From positions 1 through 64,000 of the forward strand of contig NZ_PVZF01000003.1 in NCBI RefSeq assembly GCF_003002055.1: DNA of 64,000 nucleotides, in the 5' to 3' direction. The translations under genes were made by a program, and so were the position numbers. The notes under the pieces were generated by a model that had not been told where the DNA came from, did not search any database, and saw only the letters and a program-made list of their open reading frames with translations. The DNA comes from Kineococcus rhizosphaerae. GTDB lineage: Bacteria > Actinomycetota > Actinomycetes > Actinomycetales > Kineococcaceae. This document shows, in pieces, positions 34,357 to 43,071 of this stretch; position 1 is the first letter of the stretch; each line of letters starts with the position of its first letter.

Positions 34357-36288
34357 TCAGATCAGCGGGCGCTGAGCGGCCTTCTTGCCCTCGTACCAGG
34401 TGCGCGCGGTGCGGGTGGACTCCAGGTGCGAGACCTCCGAGACCGGCACGTCCCACCAGCCGCCGCCGTCGGGGGCCTGGGAGTACAGGTCGGTCTCGAC
34501 GTGCACGACGGTCGACTCCGAGGACGCCTTGGCGTCCTGCAGGGCCGCGACGAGTTCCTTGCGGTTCGCCGGGCGCAGCGTGCGGATGCCCATGCTCTCG
34601 GCGTTCGCGGCGAGGTCCACGGGCAGCTTGTCCCCGTCGAGCCGGCCGGAGGCCGAGCGGCGCCGGTACTTCGTGCCGTACCGCTGCGAACCGTGCTGCT
34701 CCGAGAGCGCCCCGATGGAGGCGAACCCGTGGTTCTGCAGGATCACCACGATGACCTTGACGTTCTCCTGCACCGCCGTCACGAGCTCGGTCGGCGACAT
34801 GAGGTAGGAGCCGTCCCCCACCGTGATGAACACGTCGCGGTCGGGCGCGGCCAGCGCCACCCCGATGCCGCCGGGGATCTCGTAGCCCATGCAGGAGTAG
34901 CCGTACTCGACGTGGTACTGCTTCGGGTCGCGGCTGCGCCACATGCAGTGCAGGTCGCCCGGCAGCGATCCCGCCGCGCACACGACGACGTCGCGCTCGC
35001 CCACCACCTCGTCCACGGCGCCGATGACCTCGGCCTGCGCGAGCAGCCCGGTCTCCTCCCCGGTGCCCGAGAGGTAGAACTCGTCGACGACGGCGTCCCA
35101 CTCGCGGTTCAGCCGGGCCGCGCGCTCGCGGTAGGCGTCCGGCGTCGAGAAGCCCTGCAGAGCCGTGGTGAGCAGTTCCAGGGCGGTGCGCGCGTCGCCC
35201 TGGACGGGCAGGCCGGCGTGCTTCACGGCGTCGATCGAGGCGACGTTGACGTTCACGAACTTCACGTCCGGGTTCTGGAACGCCGTCCGCGAGCCCGTGG
35301 TGAAGTCCGAGTAGCGCGTCCCGATCCCGATGACGACGTCGGCCTCGGCGGCGATCTCGTTGGCCGCGGTCGTGCCCGTCGATCCGATGGCCCCCAGCGA
35401 CAGCGGGTGGTCGTAGCGGATCGCGCCCTTGCCCGCCTGCGACTGCCCGACGGGGATGCCGGTCGCCTCGACGAACGTCCTCAGCGCCTCGGTCGCCTGC
35501 GAGTACACGACCCCGCCGCCGGCCACGACGAGGGGGGCCTTCGCGGTGCGGATGAGCGCGGCGGCCTCCTCGACGGCGATCTGCTCGGGCACCGGGCGCG
35601 CGATGCGCCAGGTCCGCTCCCTGAACAGGTCGACCGGGAAGTCCCACGCCTCGGCCTGCAGGTCCTCGGGCAGGCAGACGGTGGCCGCACCGGTCTCGGC
35701 CGGGTCGGTCAGCACCCGCATCGCGCCCAGCAGCGCCGAGGCGAGCTGCTCCGGGCGCCACACGCGGTCGAAGAACTTCGACAGCGGGCGGAACGCGTCG
35801 TTGACCGACACGTCGTAGCCGTACGGCTGCTCCAGCTCCTGCAGCACCGGGGACGCCACGCGCGTGGCGAACACGTCGCTGGGCAGCAGCAGGACGGGGA
35901 TGCGGTTGATCGTCGCCAGGGCCGCGCCGGTCAGCATGTTCGAGGACCCCGGGCCGACCGAGGCCGTGACGGCCAGGGCCTGCAGCCGGTCCTGCTGACG
36001 GGCGTACCCGACGGCCGCGTGGACCATCGACTGCTCGTTGCGGCCGGTGATGTACCGCACCTGGGCGGGGGGGACCCAGCCGTCGCCGAGAGCACCCTCC
36101 TCGGCTTCGAGCAGGGCCTGCCCGACCCCGGCCACGTTGCCGTGGCCGAAGATGCCGAACACCCCGCCGAAGAACTGCTGCCGCACGCCGTCGCGTTCGG
36201 TGAACTGCGCCTGCAGGAAACGCACGACGGCCTGCGAGACCGTCAGCCGCACCGTCGGCACGGCCGGGTTCGGGGGTACTGCGCTCAT
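34357..36288 (-). CDS. iolD: 3D-(3,5/4)-trihydroxycyclohexane-1,2-dione hydrolase
   Basis: A 643-residue thiamine-diphosphate enzyme that opens the ring of the inositol intermediate to 5-deoxy-glucuronate. The TPP N-domain (FFGGVFGIFGHGNVAGVG, RNEQSMVHAAVGYAR, ASVGPGSSNMLTGAA), the middle domain (VVAGGGVVYS, GIGTRYSDF) and the pyrophosphate motif (TVGDGSYLMSPTELVTAVQ with a later QNHGFASIG) are all in order. Length matches IolD. ATG 36288 lies nine bases after iolB. It is the last gene of the iolC-aldolase-iolB-iolD operon. Confidence 0.96.
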   Translation of the reverse strand: MSAVPPNPAVPTVRLTVSQAVVRFLQAQFTERDGVRQQFFGGVFGIFGHGNVAGVGQALLEAEEGALGDGWVPPAQVRYITGRNEQSMVHAAVGYARQQDRLQALAVTASVGPGSSNMLTGAALATINRIPVLLLPSDVFATRVASPVLQELEQPYGYDVSVNDAFRPLSKFFDRVWRPEQLASALLGAMRVLTDPAETGAATVCLPEDLQAEAWDFPVDLFRERTWRIARPVPEQIAVEEAAALIRTAKAPLVVAGGGVVYSQATEALRTFVEATGIPVGQSQAGKGAIRYDHPLSLGAIGSTGTTAANEIAAEADVVIGIGTRYSDFTTGSRTAFQNPDVKFVNVNVASIDAVKHAGLPVQGDARTALELLTTALQGFSTPDAYRERAARLNREWDAVVDEFYLSGTGEETGLLAQAEVIGAVDEVVGERDVVVCAAGSLPGDLHCMWRSRDPKQYHVEYGYSCMGYEIPGGIGVALAAPDRDVFITVGDGSYLMSPTELVTAVQENVKVIVVILQNHGFASIGALSEQHGSQRYGTKYRRRSASGRLDGDKLPVDLAANAESMGIRTLRPANRKELVAALQDAKASSESTVVHVETDLYSQAPDGGGWWDVPVSEVSHLESTRTARTWYEGKKAAQRPLI

Positions 36289-36297
36289 CGGTCTCTC

Positions 36298-37203
36298 TCA
36301 GTTCTCGGCGTCGACGGGGGCGGAGTAGAAGGGCAGGCGCGCGTCGACGCTCTGCCCCTCCCAGGTCGATCGCACCCAGCCGTGGGCGGGATCGTCGCAG
36401 ATCTTCCAGGCCCGTTCGTCCTCGGGCCCGGCCATCACGTTCAGGTAGTACATGTCGTAGGCCGGCGAGGCCACGGACGGGCCGTGCCAGCCGTGCGGGA
36501 GCAGCACGACGTCGCCGTCGTGCACCTCCTCGAGGATGTCCAGCGGTCGCTCGTCGTCGCCGTACGCCTGCTGCAGCCCCAGCCCGCCGGGGACGGTGGG
36601 CACCCCGGCGGGGGCCAGCGAGCGGAAGGAGTAGTAGTAGATCTCCTCCAGCTCGCTCTCGGTCTCGCTGGAGCGGTCGTGGCGGTGCGGCGGGTACGAG
36701 GACCAGTTCCCACCGGGGGTGAGGACCTCGCAGGCGATGAGCTTGTCGGTCTCGAACGCCGCCGGGGTGGCGAAGTTGTTGACCTGCCGGCTCATCTGGC
36801 CGGCCCCGCGCAGTTCGACGGAGACCCCCGAGGCGGGGCCGTAGCGGGGGGGCAGGCGGCGTGACGCCCGTGCGCCCGGGAACGAGAACACGCCGCCTGC
36901 GGCACTGTGGACCGTCAGCTCGCTGTCGCGGCCGACGTACGCGAAGTCGCTCACGCCGTCGAACACGCTGGTGCGGCCGACGAGGTCGAACGTCTCGCCC
37001 TCGACCGTCACCGACCCGGACCCGGACAGCGGCAGGACGATGAGCTCGTCCTGCACCGTCGCGAACGTGCGCGAGGCACCGGGTTCGAGGGTCAGCACAC
37101 GCAGGCTGGAGTATCCCCAGCCCGCGGACTCGGGCGTCACGACGAGGTCGAAACCATCCGTCGCCCCGGTTCCGGCGGGCACGTACAACGTCGGGTCGGA
37201 CAC
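36298..37203 (-). CDS. iolB: 5-deoxy-glucuronate isomerase
   Basis: A 301-residue bicupin that converts 5-deoxy-glucuronate to 2-deoxy-5-keto-gluconate. The second cupin carries the metal ligands PPHRHDRS, ESELEEIYYYSF and LLPHGWHGP, and the end MAGPEDERAWKICDDPAH is typical of IolB. The start is GTG 37203. It is 10 bp after the aldolase gene and nine before iolD. Confidence 0.95.
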   Translation of the reverse strand: MSDPTLYVPAGTGATDGFDLVVTPESAGWGYSSLRVLTLEPGASRTFATVQDELIVLPLSGSGSVTVEGETFDLVGRTSVFDGVSDFAYVGRDSELTVHSAAGGVFSFPGARASRRLPPRYGPASGVSVELRGAGQMSRQVNNFATPAAFETDKLIACEVLTPGGNWSSYPPHRHDRSSETESELEEIYYYSFRSLAPAGVPTVPGGLGLQQAYGDDERPLDILEEVHDGDVVLLPHGWHGPSVASPAYDMYYLNVMAGPEDERAWKICDDPAHGWVRSTWEGQSVDARLPFYSAPVDAEN

Positions 37204-37213
37204 GTCGGGACTC

Positions 37214-38116
37214 CTAGCGGACGAGCGAGACGGCGGTCTTGACGGCGGACTCGACGTCGCCGTCCGGCGGGTAGAGCAGCGTGCGCCCCACCGTCAGGCC
37301 CCGGACCGAGGGCAGCGCGAGCGCCTTGCGCCACGTCGCGAACGTCTCCTCCGGGGAGGTCGTGGGGTCCCCGCCGAGCAGCAGCGTCGGGAACGTCGTC
37401 GACTCCATGACGCGTTCCATGTCGTCGACCACGGGGATCTTCAGCCACGTGTACGCCGTGGTGCGGCCCAGGGCCTGCGCGACGTTGATGGACTTGACGA
37501 CGCCCTCGGCGGACAGGTCGTGGACGACCTTGCCGTCCTTCACCGACGACCAGAACGGCTCGATCATCGCGACGAGCCTGCGCGCGGCGAGCTCGCTGAT
37601 CGCGTCGGCCGAGGCCGTCAGCGTCGGCAGGGTCCCCGCGTCGTCGAGGGCGATGCGGGTGAGGAACTTGCCGCCGTCGAGGTTCATGTCCTCGATGGCC
37701 TGCGCGTCGTACCCCGTGAACCGGTCGTCGAGCTCGAACGTGGCGCCCTGCAGGCCGCCGCGGTTCATGGAGCCGAAGACGACCTTGCCCTCCAGCGCCC
37801 CGAGGAGGGTGAGGTCCTCGATGATGTCGGCCGAGCCGAGCAGCCCGTCGACGCCGGGGACCGCCAGGGCCACCCGGAGGCGGTCCAGCAGCTCGGTCCG
37901 GTCGGCCATCGCCATGGGGTTCTTCCCGACGCCGTTGGCCCCGCGGGCGGGGTGGTCGGCGGCGACGACCATGAGCCGGCCGTCGTCCTCCAGCAGCGGG
38001 CGACGGCGGCGGGCCCGGGAGAGCTCGGCGATGCGCTCGGGGTGGCGGGCGCGGATCTCGGCGACCTCGGCGTAGTCCCGGGCGAACTGCGGGGCGGAAC
38101 CGTTCTGGTCAGGCAC
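37214..38116 (-). CDS. Cgl0158-type class I aldolase-like protein of the inositol operon
   Basis: A 300-residue (beta/alpha)8 protein. Visible segments are DDGRLMVVAADHPARGANGV, DGLLGSADIIEDLTLLGAL, GLQGATFELDDRFTGYD, GGKFLTRI and TAYTWLKIPVVDDMERVM. The Lys in WLKIP and the strand pattern fit class I aldolases. In corynebacterial-type iol operons a protein of this group replaces IolJ, so it probably splits 2-deoxy-5-keto-gluconate 6-phosphate into dihydroxyacetone phosphate and malonate semialdehyde. GTG 38116 overlaps the iolC stop by eight bases. The reaction is inferred from context. Confidence 0.8.
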   Translation of the reverse strand: MPDQNGSAPQFARDYAEVAEIRARHPERIAELSRARRRRPLLEDDGRLMVVAADHPARGANGVGKNPMAMADRTELLDRLRVALAVPGVDGLLGSADIIEDLTLLGALEGKVVFGSMNRGGLQGATFELDDRFTGYDAQAIEDMNLDGGKFLTRIALDDAGTLPTLTASADAISELAARRLVAMIEPFWSSVKDGKVVHDLSAEGVVKSINVAQALGRTTAYTWLKIPVVDDMERVMESTTFPTLLLGGDPTTSPEETFATWRKALALPSVRGLTVGRTLLYPPDGDVESAVKTAVSLVR

Positions 38117-39098
38117 GGGCTGCGACCTCCTCGAGCAGGGCGTCCACCTCGGCGGTGTACGGCATGGCGGTGGAGCACTCGCGGCGGGTGGCCACGATGG
38201 CCCCGGCGGCGTTGGCGAAGCGCAGCACGCGCTCGAGGTCCCACCCCGACAGCAGCCCGTGGACCAGGGCGCCGCCGAAGCCGTCACCGGCGCCCAGGCC
38301 GTTGATGACCGCGACGGGCGTCGGGGGGACCTCGACGAACTCGGTGCCGCCGTCGGCGGTGCGGGTCGCGCCCAGCACACCGCGCGGGCCCTGCTTCACG
38401 ATCGCGATCTCGACCCCGGCGTCCAGGAGCGCCTGCGCGGCCCGGCGGGGTTCGGTCTCGCCGACGGCGACCTCGCACTCCTCCTTGTTGCCCACCGCGA
38501 CGGTGACGTGGGGCAGGGCCCTGCGCACCTGCTCGGTCGCCAGCTCGGGCGAGGCCCAGAACATCGGGCGGTAGTCGAGGTCGAGGACCGTGAAGGGCTT
38601 GCGGGCCCGGGCCTGCCAGGCGGCGAAGTGCGCCCCGCGGCTCGGTTCCTCCGACAGGCCCGTGACCGTCGCCCAGAAGACCCCCGCGCCGCGGATGGCG
38701 TCCAGGTCGAGCTCCTCGGCCCTGATCTGCAGGTCCGGGGCGGTGGGCTGGCGGTAGAACAGCAGCGGGAAGTTGTCCGGCGGGTAGATCTCGCAGAACG
38801 CCAGCGGCGTGTTGAGGTCCTCGACCGCGGTGACGAACCGGTCGGAGACGCCGAAGCCGGCGAGCGCCTTGTGGATGAAGGTGCCGAAGGCGTCGTGTCC
38901 CGTGCGGGTGATGACGGCCGCCGACCGCCCGTGCCGGGCCGCGGCGACGGCGACGTTGGTCGCGCTGCCGCCGAGGTACTTGCCGAAGGTCTCGACGTCC
39001 TCGAGCCCCACGTTGTCCTGCAGCGGGTAGATGTCGACACCGACCCTGCCCATGGTCACGACGTCCAGCGCGCTCGAGCTGCTCACGCCACCACTCAC
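38109..39098 (-). CDS. iolC: 5-dehydro-2-deoxygluconokinase
   Basis: A 329-residue PfkB-family kinase that phosphorylates 2-deoxy-5-keto-gluconate. The N-terminal substrate pocket (MGRVGVDIYPLQ, GGSATNVAVAAARHG), RTGHDAFGTF and the ATP/anion-hole motif with catalytic Asp (INGLGAGDGFGGALVHGLL) are conserved. The start is GTG 39098. It leads the iolC-aldolase-iolB-iolD operon, divergent from the GntR gene, with a TTTGTC/GACAAA operator between them. Confidence 0.94.
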   Translation of the reverse strand: MSGGVSSSSALDVVTMGRVGVDIYPLQDNVGLEDVETFGKYLGGSATNVAVAAARHGRSAAVITRTGHDAFGTFIHKALAGFGVSDRFVTAVEDLNTPLAFCEIYPPDNFPLLFYRQPTAPDLQIRAEELDLDAIRGAGVFWATVTGLSEEPSRGAHFAAWQARARKPFTVLDLDYRPMFWASPELATEQVRRALPHVTVAVGNKEECEVAVGETEPRRAAQALLDAGVEIAIVKQGPRGVLGATRTADGGTEFVEVPPTPVAVINGLGAGDGFGGALVHGLLSGWDLERVLRFANAAGAIVATRRECSTAMPYTAEVDALLEEVAARA

Positions 39099-39197
39099 GA
39101 AGGGTCCTCCAGTCCGGTGTGTTCTTCCTGCCGTCCCGGGCCGCAGCGGCGCGGTGGCAAGGTCGAGCGTGCTCCGTCGAGGGGTCCCCTGTCAAGC

Positions 39198-39211
39198 TTT
39201 GTCAGGACAAA
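39198..39211. promoter_or_regulatory. Predicted GntR (inositol) operator in the iolC/gntR intergenic region
   Basis: TTTGTCAGGACAAA is a perfect palindrome with a 2-base centre. It overlaps the plus-strand -35 (TTGTCA, with TTGTAC as a possible -10) of the gntR gene. It also abuts TTGACA (39190-39195) on the minus strand, the probable -35 of iolC. Occupancy could therefore block both promoters. Confidence 0.8.
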
Positions 39212-39302
39212 TGAACCTCCTGTTGTACGGACCTCGGGACCGTTACCATGTCGGCACGGTGCGGCGACGTGGCCAGGCCGCCCCTCGACCCGGGAGTTGC
39301 AC

Positions 39303-40043
39303 GTGGCAAGCGACCTGTTCGTCGACCTCGACCGATCGAGCCCTGTCCCGCTCTACTTCCAGGTGGCGCGGCAGATCGAGCAGGCCATCGAGCACGGCAA
39401 GCTCCCCCCCGGTTCGCGCCTGGACAACGAGATCCACCTGGCCGACCAGCTGGGCCTGTCCCGGCCCACCATGCGCCGCGCGATCCAGCAGCTCGTGGAC
39501 AAGGGCCTGCTGGTGCGCAAGCGCGGGGTGGGCACGCAGGTCGTGCACGGCCAGGTGACGCGCCCGGTCGAGCTGACGAGCCTGCACGACGACCTCGCCC
39601 AGTCCGGGCAGCACCCGACGACGCAGGTGCTGCTGCACGAGATGGACGGCGCGGACGACGAGGTCGCCGGTTCGCTGGCGATCAGCCCGGGCACCCCCGT
39701 GCTGCACCTGCGCCGGCTGCGGATGTCGGGGGGCGAACCGCTGGCCGTCCTGGAGAACTGGCTGCCCGCGCCCTACACCGACCTCACCGTCGAGGCGCTG
39801 ACCGAACGCGGCATGTACCAGTTGCTGCGCAGCCGCGGCGTCGGCATGCGCGTCGCCCGCCAGCGCATCGGCGCCCGCCGGGGCAGCGGGGAGGAGTGCT
39901 CGCTGCTCGACGAACGCCGGGGGTCGCCGCTGCTGACGATGGAGCGCACGACGCACGACGACTCCGGCCGGGTCGTCGAGTTCGGGCGGCACGTCTACCG
40001 CGCCAGCCGCTACGCCTTCGAGGTCACCCTCGTCGACCGCTGA
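39303..40043 (+). CDS. GntR/HutC-family (UTRA) regulator, probable inositol repressor
   Basis: A 246-residue regulator. The winged helix (about 12-78) reads YFQVARQIEQAIEHGKLPPGSRLDNE in part, with recognition helix LSRPTMRRAIQQLVDKGLLVRKRGVGTQV. A UTRA ligand domain follows (about 85-246) ending in VEFGRHVYRASRYAFEV. The start is GTG 39303. It lies between the iolC operon and the sugar porter and has its operator in the divergent gap. Inositol or an early catabolite is the expected inducer. Confidence 0.9.
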   Translation: MASDLFVDLDRSSPVPLYFQVARQIEQAIEHGKLPPGSRLDNEIHLADQLGLSRPTMRRAIQQLVDKGLLVRKRGVGTQVVHGQVTRPVELTSLHDDLAQSGQHPTTQVLLHEMDGADDEVAGSLAISPGTPVLHLRRLRMSGGEPLAVLENWLPAPYTDLTVEALTERGMYQLLRSRGVGMRVARQRIGARRGSGEECSLLDERRGSPLLTMERTTHDDSGRVVEFGRHVYRASRYAFEVTLVDR

Positions 40044-40080
40044 CCCGCCCACCCGGTCCTCTGGGCCGGGTGGGTCGGGT
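40043..40080. terminator. Terminator between gntR and the sugar porter
   Basis: A 9-bp perfect stem (40048-40056 with 40066-40074) extends by five pairs after a single bulge, overlapping the gntR stop codon. It lies between two converging genes. Confidence 0.75.
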
Positions 40081-40097
40081 CGGTCGCGGCCGGCGGG

Positions 40098-41567
40098 TCA
40101 GGCGAACTCGCGGACCTCCTTGTCGAAGATCGTGCCGTCCGTGACGGCCGCCTCGAGCTCCTCCAGGGTGCGCCCGCGCGTCTCCGGGACCTGCGTCTTG
40201 ACGAAGACGAGGGCCAGCAGGTTGATGACGGCGAACCCGAAGAAGCAGCCCGTGATCCCGACCGCGTCGACGAGCGTGGGGAAGTACAGGCCGAGGAAGG
40301 CGTTGGCCAGCCACAGCACGAACACCGAGGTGCCCATGCCGAAGGCGCGCATCTTCAGCGGGAAGATCTCGGACAGCGTGACCCAGACGGCGACGTTGAG
40401 GAACGTCTGCATGGAGCCGACGAAGGCGACGACGAGGACGAGGATCACCCACGGGCGCAACGGGTTGCCGACCGGCAGGACCAGCGACCCGATGCCGATG
40501 AGCAGGTGGCAGACCGTCGTGAGGGTGAAGCCGATGATGAACGTCCGGCGCCGGCTGAAGCTGTCCATCATGCGCAGGGCGATGACCGCGCCGATGACCG
40601 CGATGAGGCCGGGGGCGATGTTGACGATCAGCGCCGTGCTGTCGTCGAAACCGGCTTCCTTCAGGATCGCCTGCCCGTAGTACATGATCGAGTTGATCCC
40701 GGTGAGCTGCTGGGCGACCCCCAGCCCGATGCCGACGAGCAGGATCCGGCGCAACCACCGGTTGGACAGGACGCTGCGCCAGTCGAGGTGCTCGCGCTTG
40801 GACTCCTCGTAGGTGAGGTCCGCGATCTGGCGGGCCTCGGCCTCGGCGCGCTCGCGCGGGCGGACCTGGGCCAGGACGTCGACGGCCTCGTCGAACTGGC
40901 CGTGGTCGATCAGCCAGCGCGGGGACTCGGGCACCCGGAGCATGCCGATGAACAGCGCGACGGCGGGCAGCGTGACGAAAGCGAGCATGATGCGCCAGAC
41001 GCCGCCGTACTCGCCCCAGACGTTCCCGACGATCGCGTTGACGACGAACGCCGCCAGCTGACCGACGACGATCATCATCTCGTTGCGGCCCGACAGCGAC
41101 CCGCGGATCTCGTACGGCGCCAGTTCGGCGAGGTAGACGGGCACCACGGTCGAGGCGGCCCCGACCGCGAGGCCGAGCAGCACGCGGCCGACGACCATGA
41201 CCTCGAAGGTGGGCGAGAACACGCAGACGAGCGCGCCGGTGAAGAAGAACGCCGACATCAGCAGGATCGTCTTGCGGCGGCCCCAGGCGTCGGACAGCCG
41301 GCCGCCGGAGATGGCGCCGACGGCCGCGCCGAACAGGAGCGAACTGGTGACGACCCCCTCGGTGAACGACGTGAGGCCGAGTTCGGCCTTCATGGGGTCG
41401 AGGGCGCCGTTGATGACGCTCGTGTCGTAGCCGAAGAGCAGACCCCCGAACGTGGCGACGAGGGCGACGACCCCCAGGCGCTTGCGGTACGGACCCGCCG
41501 TCAGGGGCGGCAGCGAGGGACGCACGCCCTGTCCCGCGGGATCCGGCTGACCCTTGGTGCTCGGCAA
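40098..41567 (-). CDS. Sugar-porter MFS transporter (IolT-like inositol permease)
   Basis: A 489-residue proton-linked sugar porter. The hallmarks are LFGYDTSVINGAL, GGRLSDAWGRRKTIL, PVYLAELAPYEIRG, PESPRWLIDHG, the QQLTGINSIMYYG motif of helix 7, and PETRGRTLEELE near the end. I chose a TTG start at 41567 because AAGGAG lies five bases upstream and no ATG or GTG fits. An open frame to 41657 overlaps the promoter. The gene has its own TTGACA promoter that overlaps a GntR-type operator. Inositol specificity is inferred from the regulon and neighbours. Confidence 0.88.
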   Translation of the reverse strand: MPSTKGQPDPAGQGVRPSLPPLTAGPYRKRLGVVALVATFGGLLFGYDTSVINGALDPMKAELGLTSFTEGVVTSSLLFGAAVGAISGGRLSDAWGRRKTILLMSAFFFTGALVCVFSPTFEVMVVGRVLLGLAVGAASTVVPVYLAELAPYEIRGSLSGRNEMMIVVGQLAAFVVNAIVGNVWGEYGGVWRIMLAFVTLPAVALFIGMLRVPESPRWLIDHGQFDEAVDVLAQVRPRERAEAEARQIADLTYEESKREHLDWRSVLSNRWLRRILLVGIGLGVAQQLTGINSIMYYGQAILKEAGFDDSTALIVNIAPGLIAVIGAVIALRMMDSFSRRRTFIIGFTLTTVCHLLIGIGSLVLPVGNPLRPWVILVLVVAFVGSMQTFLNVAVWVTLSEIFPLKMRAFGMGTSVFVLWLANAFLGLYFPTLVDAVGITGCFFGFAVINLLALVFVKTQVPETRGRTLEELEAAVTDGTIFDKEVREFA

Positions 41568-41649
41568 GAGAACTCCTTCGTCCTGGCGGTGGCGGCCACC
41601 GCGCGCATCCACGGCGACGACTCCGGGACGGTAGGCGCGTAATCGTGAG

Positions 41650-41663
41650 GATGTCAAGACAAA
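41650..41663 (-). promoter_or_regulatory. Predicted second GntR operator, upstream of the sugar porter
   Basis: On the minus strand the site reads TTTGTCTTGACATC, matching TTTGTC-NN-GACAAA at 39198 except for the last two bases. It overlaps the -35 TTGACA of the porter promoter, with TACCGT 18 bp downstream as -10. Confidence 0.65.
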
Positions 41664-41763
41664 GCCACCTCAGCGAACCCTCCGCCACCCCGTGCCGACC
41701 GGCCTGCGCCGTGACGAGGGGGAGGATCACCCCGATACCGCCGCCCCGACCCGAGGAGCCCCC

Positions 41764-42237
41764 GTGAGCACCGACGCCGACCTGCTGGACCGCCTGATCG
41801 CCGACGAGGACCGCCTGGTCCTGGACCGCTTCGACGACGACGACGCCTGGCGCCTGGGGTCGCTGCTCGTCGAGCGCGCTCGCAGCCGGGACCTGCCGGT
41901 GGCCATCGCCGTCCGCCGCAACGGGCAGCGGCTGTTCCACGCCGCCCTGCCGGGGTCGGCGCCCGACAACGACGACTGGGCGCAGCGCAAGATGAACGTC
42001 GTCGACCGGTTCAGCCGCTCGTCGTACCTCGTGGGGACGCGGTGGCGGCTGGGCGGGGAGGACTTCGACACCGGGGCGCGGCTGGACCCGCGCACGTTCG
42101 CCGCGCACGGCGGCGCGTTCCCGCTGCGGGTGCGCGGCGTCGGGGTGGTCGGGGCGGTCGCCGTGTCGGGACTGCCGCAGGAGGACGACCACGCCCTCGT
42201 CGTCGAGGTCCTCGCCGAGTTCCTCGCCGGTTCCTGA
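41764..42237 (+). CDS. UPF0303 / heme-degrading-domain-like protein
   Basis: A 157-residue single-domain protein of the GlcG/HbpS fold class. Segments include LPVAIAVRRNGQRLFHAALPGSAPDNDDWAQRK (in part), NVVDRFSRSSYLVG, AAHGGAFPLRVRGVGVVGAVAVSGLPQEDDH (in part) and a helical C-terminus. These match UPF0303 proteins (about 160 residues) found with sugar and inositol genes. The reaction is not known. The start is GTG 41764. It is divergent from the sugar porter across a 196-bp gap that holds the GntR-type operator, so it may be in the same regulon. Confidence 0.8.
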   Translation: MSTDADLLDRLIADEDRLVLDRFDDDDAWRLGSLLVERARSRDLPVAIAVRRNGQRLFHAALPGSAPDNDDWAQRKMNVVDRFSRSSYLVGTRWRLGGEDFDTGARLDPRTFAAHGGAFPLRVRGVGVVGAVAVSGLPQEDDHALVVEVLAEFLAGS

Positions 42238-42303
42238 GCGCACCCCGGCCCGGTGCGGCGCGAACACGCCGCGCCGGGCACGGGCAACCCCTAGGTTCGG
42301 TCC

Positions 42304-43071
42304 ATGGACGACGCTGAGGACCGGGACGTCCCCGACACCGACGACAGGCCACCCCGGCGGCTGCGGTGGGGCGTGTGGGTCCTCGCCGTCGCGGCGTTGC
42401 TGCAGCCGGTCGTGCTGGCCGTGGCGGTGCTGAACGTCCTGTCGGGTTCCCTCGACGCGCGCTACTTCTCCGTCTACTCGACGGGCGCCGACGGCACGCA
42501 GACCGTGACGCTGCAGCCCGGCATCACGTTCTGGCAGCGCTGGTCGGTCATCACCTTCACCGTGCCCGCGGACCGGGCGGTGCTGGGGCCGACGGCCGTC
42601 GTGGTGGCACTGGCGGTCGTGCACCTCGTGGGCCGCCGGCCGCTGCCGCGCGGTGTGCGGTGGACCGCGGTCGCCGCGGCGGGCCTCAGCTCGCTGCTGG
42701 CGCTGGCGTCGGTGGTCGTGCTGCTGCTCCTGCAGTCCCGGCCCGAGGACGAGACGGGCTACTACAGCAGCCGGTCCACCCTCGTCGACGTCGGGGCCCC
42801 CGCCGCGGCCGTGGGGCTCGCGGTCGTGTTCGCGGTCCTCGCCGCGGTCGTGCTGCTCGGTCCCGTCGCCCCCGCCCCACCGCCGGGACCCGAGCCCCGG
42901 TCCGAGCCCCGCCCCGAACCCCGCCCCGAACCCGACGTCGACCCCGTGGAGGAGCCCGGCCCCGACCCCGCACAGGTCGGGGTCGCACCGGAACCCCCCG
43001 GCCGCGAACCGGTCCCGGCCGGTCTGCCGACCCCGTCCCCGGAGGAGTACGCGTGGTACCGCCGACCCTGA
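42304..43071 (+). CDS. Four-helix membrane protein with Pro/Glu/Arg repeat, unknown
   Basis: A 255-residue protein with an acidic N-terminus, four transmembrane helices (about 23-47, 92-112, 118-142, 158-184) and a long disordered tail. The tail has short PEPR-type repeats (SEPRPEPRPEP) and an acidic Pro stretch, ending EEYAWYRRP. I do not recognise a family. It overlaps the next gene by 19 bp and the two look related in helix layout, so they may form a pair. Confidence 0.65.
   Translation: MDDAEDRDVPDTDDRPPRRLRWGVWVLAVAALLQPVVLAVAVLNVLSGSLDARYFSVYSTGADGTQTVTLQPGITFWQRWSVITFTVPADRAVLGPTAVVVALAVVHLVGRRPLPRGVRWTAVAAAGLSSLLALASVVVLLLLQSRPEDETGYYSSRSTLVDVGAPAAAVGLAVVFAVLAAVVLLGPVAPAPPPGPEPRSEPRPEPRPEPDVDPVEEPGPDPAQVGVAPEPPGREPVPAGLPTPSPEEYAWYRRP

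Noticed and set aside
42880-42960. DNA repeat in the membrane protein gene
   Set aside because: It is explained by the coded Pro-Glu-Arg repeat of the protein tail.
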